Program-made: the position numbers and the translations under genes
Assembly: GCA_002480935.1 (NCBI GenBank)
Contig: DLDC01000136.1
Span: forward strand, 1-27,781
Direction of reading: 5' to 3'
Source: Prevotella sp. UBA7782
GTDB taxonomy: Bacteria > Bacteroidota > Bacteroidia > Bacteroidales > Bacteroidaceae
Length of the DNA: 27,781 nucleotides
Notes under the pieces: model-generated
Told to the model about the DNA's origin: nothing
The model's input: the letters and a program-made list of their open reading frames with translations, nothing else
Databases searched by the model: none
In this document: one piece after another, positions 24,457-27,781 of the stretch
How the letters are laid out: each line of letters starts with the position of its first letter
Numbering within the stretch: the stretch's first letter is position 1

Positions 24457-25153
24457 CCTTTTTCGCGCCATTCACAATGTAAATGCCTTTCGGCAAGGAC
24501 GTTACATCTGTATGAAGCCTTACTCCCTGCAATGTGAAAACATCAGGGCGTGAGGCTTTTTCTGTGCGCTCTACGGTGCGCACGGATGTAGACGCGTCAC
24601 CCACTTCATAGAGAGCGACAGGATAATAGTTGTATTCACTCTTCTTGGAACGTAGATGATAACGGTGAACATTGGTGCTGAAAAGAAGGTATTTGCTGCC
24701 TATCTTGACATATAATGAACCCTCTGAGCGCTCGAAACTCACAGCTGAGTGTGCCGTAGGCTGCGTTGTGGCCGATATAAGCGTGTATAATGTAGGGCTG
24801 CCACCCGCCGGCAACTGCACAATCTCACCCAAATAGCGGTTGCAGCGTGTGTCTTGCAGGTACCATTTGCCCTCTTTCTTACTCAGAAGAAGGGTGTGAC
24901 ACGACTGCAAGAAGCTTTCATCTAATGTGTTAGACGTAACGCCTCCCGTGTCATAAAGCCATATACTGTCTGACAAAGCAGCATCGAACGCCGCGCCCTG
25001 AAAGGCTTGATAATTCTTGCCTTGCCGATAGGTAACCAACAATGTGGCGCCTTCATGCACGTCGTCTACATAGTTAACCGCCGTGAAGGTGTGCTGAGCA
25101 TATACTGCCAGACCATATAATAAAGCTGCGCCAAAAGTAAATAGTTTCTTCAT
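24446..25153 (-). CDS. Secreted protein of unknown function with LQGxR...GIYI tail
   Basis: A 235-residue protein from the ATG at 25153 (MKKLFTFGAALLYGLAVYA signal peptide before QH). The longer open frame from 25258 adds an implausible N-terminus. The body is beta-rich and unrecognised (TFTAVNYVDDVHEGATLLVTYRQGKNY outline, later STNVHRYHLRSKKSEYNYYPVALYEVG). The last 32 residues, DVFTLQGVRL...LPKGIYIVNGAKKVIR, are of the same type as the pectate lyase tail. It converges on trpG with an 11-bp overlap. Confidence 0.75.
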   Translation of the reverse strand: MKKLFTFGAALLYGLAVYAQHTFTAVNYVDDVHEGATLLVTYRQGKNYQAFQGAAFDAALSDSIWLYDTGGVTSNTLDESFLQSCHTLLLSKKEGKWYLQDTRCNRYLGEIVQLPAGGSPTLYTLISATTQPTAHSAVSFERSEGSLYVKIGSKYLLFSTNVHRYHLRSKKSEYNYYPVALYEVGDASTSVRTVERTEKASRPDVFTLQGVRLHTDVTSLPKGIYIVNGAKKVIR

Positions 25154-25157
25154 AGCG

Positions 25158-25165
25158 CAAATATA
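25158..25165 (-). promoter_or_regulatory. -7 box directly before the secreted-protein gene
   Basis: The minus strand reads TATATTTG, a full match to TAnnTTTG, ending 4 bases before the ATG at 25153. As with trpC, this would give a transcript with little or no leader. No clear -33 motif is found. The rest of 25166-25465 is AT-rich with no gene seen. Confidence 0.4.
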
Positions 25166-25465
25166 AGAATTATAAACAATAAATCCTAGCATTCCAGTAA
25201 GAAATCGTAAAAAGCCCAAAACATTCTCTTTGAATGGGAAGAATATATATCTTGACAAATCAAAGCAATGAAATCATCCTTCAGAAAAGTTGTTTTTACG
25301 TTTTAAATGAATATATATTTAACTTAGGATATATGCGTTTATATATTTCAAGGAAGGTATATTATACGCTTATATCATGCTTTACAGAATATAATAAAGA
25401 TAATTTTGTAAGTTTATATAAATAGATTTAAAAGTAAAGACGTAACGAAATATATAAAAAATTAG

Positions 25466-25498
25466 GCCTTCTTGCAATCTCATTAGATGCAAGAAGGC
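25466..25498 (-). terminator. Terminator of the parA-DUF3408 transcript
   Basis: GCCTTCTTGCA at 25466-25476 pairs with TGCAAGAAGGC at 25488-25498 (11-bp perfect stem, 11-base loop). On the minus strand it is followed by CTAATTTTTTATA. It lies 16 bases after the stop of the minus-strand gene at 25514. Confidence 0.85.
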
Positions 25499-25513
25499 TA
25501 CTAAAAATATTGA

Positions 25514-25930
25514 TTAAAAAATGTCTTGACTATATATTAGCTTCTTAATTTCATCCTCGTGCTCGAACAAGAAACGGGCTACGATGCTTGAAAGAATGGC
25601 TGTTGCGGGCAGCTTAACATTGCTGGCGCTCTTCAAACGATCGAGCACTTTCTTCAAATCTGAGTCTATATACACCGTGGCAAGGCGGCCGTCGCGCTTC
25701 TTATAGTCGCGCGCTAACTCTATAAAGGTGTTCCAGCTGTCTACGCCGGCATTCTTCAGGGCCTGATACTCACGATTGGTGGCTTGGTTGTTGCTCTCCG
25801 TGGGAGCGGTAACTTGCTTAGGTTGGGGGCTGACCTCTGCCGCGTCTGTCTTCACTCCCTTCTGTACGGTGTTAACCAAATCGGCAATACTGCCGGGGAG
25901 TACGACGCTTGTCTTCTTCTTTGTTGGCAT
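25514..25930 (-). CDS. DUF3408-type protein, probable ParA partner
   Basis: A 138-residue protein. The first 60 residues are low in complexity and flexible (PQPKQVTAPTESNNQATN). The C-terminal part (about 85-130: GRLATVYIDSDLKKVLDRLKSASNVKLPATAILSSIVARFLFEHEDEI in outline) has the strand-helix-helix layout of a ribbon-helix-helix DNA-binding fold and matches my memory of DUF3408, the family that follows ParA in Bacteroidales plasmids and conjugative elements (TraB there). A centromere-binding role is inferred from this layout. It starts 31 bp after parA and ends at a strong terminator. Confidence 0.75.
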   Translation of the reverse strand: MPTKKKTSVVLPGSIADLVNTVQKGVKTDAAEVSPQPKQVTAPTESNNQATNREYQALKNAGVDSWNTFIELARDYKKRDGRLATVYIDSDLKKVLDRLKSASNVKLPATAILSSIVARFLFEHEDEIKKLIYSQDIF

Positions 25931-25961
25931 ATTTATGTTGTTATAAAAGGATTATAAAAAG

Positions 25962-26624
25962 TTATTTCATTTTATGTAAGATGTAATCGAAGCAGTCTTC
26001 CACAGCGTCACGCTGGGGTGCCAGGATTTCATAAGTATTGATACGCTTCAGGGTAGCACGCGAGGCAATGCGCGGTGTCACCACTCCTAGCTTCTTGAAA
26101 ATCTCGTCTGTCTCTTTCCACATCCGCAGTTCATCAGTTGTACCGATACGCGAGTCAATACGATTGGGTACAAAGAACACCTGTGCATTCATGTCTTTGT
26201 TCTGCTCTCTCAACGCAGTGAGCACCTGAATGAAGGTTCCCGTTGAGTCAAGCGTCTTCTCCTCATACTCGTAAGGGCAAATAATATAGTCGGCTTTGAT
26301 AAACATGGGAGCCAAACCATCCTCACTTACGTTTCCCGGAGAGTCGAAAAGCACATAGCCATCCACCTCAGAAGCCGACTCCATGAGCTTGAGCATCATC
26401 TCGGGCTTGGTAACATCAAAGTTCTGAATGGTATAAGGCTCTTCGCGATCGTCAAAGATCTGGGCATCCTTCCGGCGCTGCATGAGAATGGATTTCTGCA
26501 AGTCGGTATCGATGATACAAACATTCTTCTTCTTGAAAGCCAAATAGTTCGCAAACAGAATGCACAAAGTAGACTTCCCTACCCCACCCTTTTGGTTCGC
26601 GAAAACAATTTTCCTATTCTTCAT
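25962..26624 (-). CDS. parA: ParA-family partition ATPase
   Basis: A 220-residue protein from the ATG at 26624; the open frame extends upstream to 26783 but that part is AT-driven. The deviant Walker A motif KGGVGKST is at 12-19, followed by CIIDTDLQKSI (Walker A' region) and YVLFDSPGNVSEDG (Walker B). A short ParA without an N-terminal DNA-binding domain corresponds to type Ib, which depends on a separate small DNA-binding partner, here the downstream DUF3408 protein. It reads away from the iteron region, about 700 bp from the repeats. AGGAACG immediately precedes the start codon. The alternative is a TraA-type ATPase of a conjugative transposon, but no transfer genes follow. Confidence 0.88.
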   Translation of the reverse strand: MKNRKIVFANQKGGVGKSTLCILFANYLAFKKKNVCIIDTDLQKSILMQRRKDAQIFDDREEPYTIQNFDVTKPEMMLKLMESASEVDGYVLFDSPGNVSEDGLAPMFIKADYIICPYEYEEKTLDSTGTFIQVLTALREQNKDMNAQVFFVPNRIDSRIGTTDELRMWKETDEIFKKLGVVTPRIASRATLKRINTYEILAPQRDAVEDCFDYILHKMK

Positions 26625-26948
26625 CGTTCCTATTATATATATGTAGTTTATAGTATAACGCATTTTTATATTTTTAATTGTATCTACAAGCAAAAAAATT
26701 ATTGGGTTTTTATATAAAAGATTAAGTACATCAAAAATAAGGAGATAGGAAGGTTGAAATAGGGCGTTATTAGGCTTAAACAAAGTGTTTATATAATAAT
26801 ATTAGTATATACGTCTTTATATAAAGGCATAATAAGTGATTAAAATATTAGTTTGAAAGGATAATAACAAGGATTGTGAATAACGATGTAGACTAAAAAG
26901 TAGACCTCTTATCAGGGAACAACGAAACAAGGAAGAACGCAGTGTTAG

Positions 26949-27036
26949 GCAAAAGCACCGTTTTTACGATGCAAAAATGCCTATTTTGCCTTGTAAAAGT
27001 GCCTATTTTGAAGCGTAAGAATGCCTATTTTTAAAG
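26949..27036 (+). repeat. 22-bp-period intergenic repeat array, copy 3
   Basis: About four units with the core TGCCTATTTTGC, core starts near 26967, 26989, 27011 region (T26989, T27000-27011 in the two clearest) spaced by 22 bp and linked by TGTAAAAG- or GCGTAAGAA-like segments. It is the same family as at 8541 and 20287, located between parA and the iterons. The rest of 26625-27307 is AT-rich with no gene seen. Confidence 0.75.
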
Positions 27037-27307
27037 CTGGCACGAGTAGACAGGTAAAACAAGGAAAACGTGCCTAAAACGCAATAGCGTGCTGGAAAGG
27101 TAGCAGAAAGGAATCTTGTTGAAAAAAAAGGGATGCTGTACGGTGACAAAATATAGAGCGGCACACAACAAAAGCGGACGATGCTCGTTGAAAGAGTAGG
27201 GTAGGGGAGGTATCATCATGCCACATACGCCAGACAGGACCTGCGCTAAGAAAAACAAACAGTCGGGGAATGCTGCTACAAGATAGATGTAAAGAAAGTT
27301 CCAAATG

Positions 27308-27648
27308 CTACCTATTTGTCGCAGAAAAGCAGGGCATGACAAATTTATAATTCCCTATTTGTCGCAGAAAAGTATAAATGACTGGTTTACAATTCGTTGT
27401 ATAAGCGTACAAGAATCATTAAAACAAGAAATAAGAATGAAGAAGACAGATTATCGTCATGAAGGTCTAGATATTGTAAAGGAATATCTTAAAGAAGCTA
27501 AAGAGTTTCCCTATATGTCGAAGACAACCTACTAATAAGTCGCAGATGAATGAAAAAGGTTACTAATTTGTCGAAGACAACCTACTAAAATGTCGAAGGC
27601 AGCTTACTAATTTGTCGGAGATAACTTACTAATTTGTCGGAGATAATC
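27308..27648 (+). repeat. Iteron cluster, probable replication origin
   Basis: Eight copies of a repeat with consensus TACTAATTTGTCGAAGA or close variants. Two (27312-27329 and 27355-27372, CTATTTGTCGCAGAAAAG) are 43 bp apart, with an inverted GACAAAT between them at 27338-27344. The others begin at about 27508, 27530, 27561, 27583, 27605 and 27627: spacing 22, 31, 22, 22, 22 bp, so all lie on one face of the helix. The following 27690-27781 is very AT-rich and could be the unwinding element. Together with parA nearby, this is the layout of an iteron-controlled theta origin. No initiator gene is inside the window. Confidence 0.8.
27437..27535 (+). CDS. Possible 32-residue protein overlapping the iterons
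   Basis: ATG at 27437 to TAA at 27533-27535, product beginning MKKTDYRHEGLDIVKEYLKE and ending YMSKTTY. The helix-forming, charged composition looks protein-like, but the last codons are formed by an iteron sequence. It could be a real small regulator, a relic of a rep gene, or chance. No ribosome-binding site is evident beyond AAGAAATAAGA. Confidence 0.25.
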   Translation: MKKTDYRHEGLDIVKEYLKEAKEFPYMSKTTY

Positions 27649-27781
27649 TTCGAAATAGGTTGGTAGTGAACAACTTACAGTGCTCTATTAATCTATATAA
27701 AGGATTTAAACAAAAGAATAATCAAGTCTTTGAGAAGTTTTTTCTTATTTTTATTTTATTCTTTTGATTTTGATAACGTTC

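Noticed and set aside
25514..26624. TraA/TraB pair of a conjugative transposon
   Set aside because: ParA followed by DUF3408 is also the order in such elements, but no further transfer genes follow and iterons lie on the other side, so a partition role fits better. The alternative is not excluded.
27031..27342. 103-codon minus-strand frame before the iterons
   Set aside because: Hydrophobic residues arise from AT-rich repeats, and the frame runs into the iteron sequence.

Overview
The window looks like a piece of a Prevotella-type (Bacteroidales) genome. The evidence is Bacteroidetes promoters (TTTG, a 19-20 bp spacer, then TAnnTTTG), few clear Shine-Dalgarno sites, and proteins typical of the group: SusC/TonB-like barrels, a DUF5686 protein, a DUF6359-like lipoprotein and secreted proteins ending in a 'LDGR...GIYI..GKK' tail. 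No species is assigned. The right end resembles a plasmid-type origin (iterons with an adjacent ParA/DUF3408 pair), so the window may end at the origin of a secondary chromosome or large plasmid; some Prevotella carry two chromosomes.

Layout. 1-2392: start of a fucose-isomerase-like gene (minus) and a divergent secreted pectate lyase. 2575-3678: a small unknown protein and a YdfG-like short-chain dehydrogenase. 3680-7925: an apparent insertion flanked by 80-bp direct repeats of the dehydrogenase 3' end. It holds a thioredoxin-like lipoprotein gene with a terminal frameshift, and a 1,084-codon gene that joins a MauE/DoxX-like membrane domain to a TonB-type outer-membrane barrel. 8006-8989: gene-poor DNA with a repeat array. 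8990-11509: DUF5686 outer-membrane protein. 11589-13800 (minus): SPOR lipoprotein, ruvX, def, then a TPR protein behind a terminator. 14065-14927: YtxH, holin-like and small basic proteins. 15023-16426: lipoprotein and ECF sigma factor, converging on rpe (minus), which is preceded by an overlapping 41-codon gene.

17469-24456 is a complete tryptophan operon with a leader peptide (three tandem Trp codons) and an attenuator, in the order trpD-C-F-A-B-E-G. Together the genes take chorismate to tryptophan. To my knowledge the common Bacteroides order is B-E-G-D-C-F-A, so this is a circular permutation of it. A 22-bp repeat array sits between trpF and trpA and an internal promoter precedes trpC.

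24446-27781: a secreted unknown protein (minus), the DUF3408 and ParA genes (minus, reading away from the origin), a third 22-bp repeat array, and eight iteron-like repeats followed by AT-rich DNA. An initiator gene is expected just beyond the right edge but is not visible.
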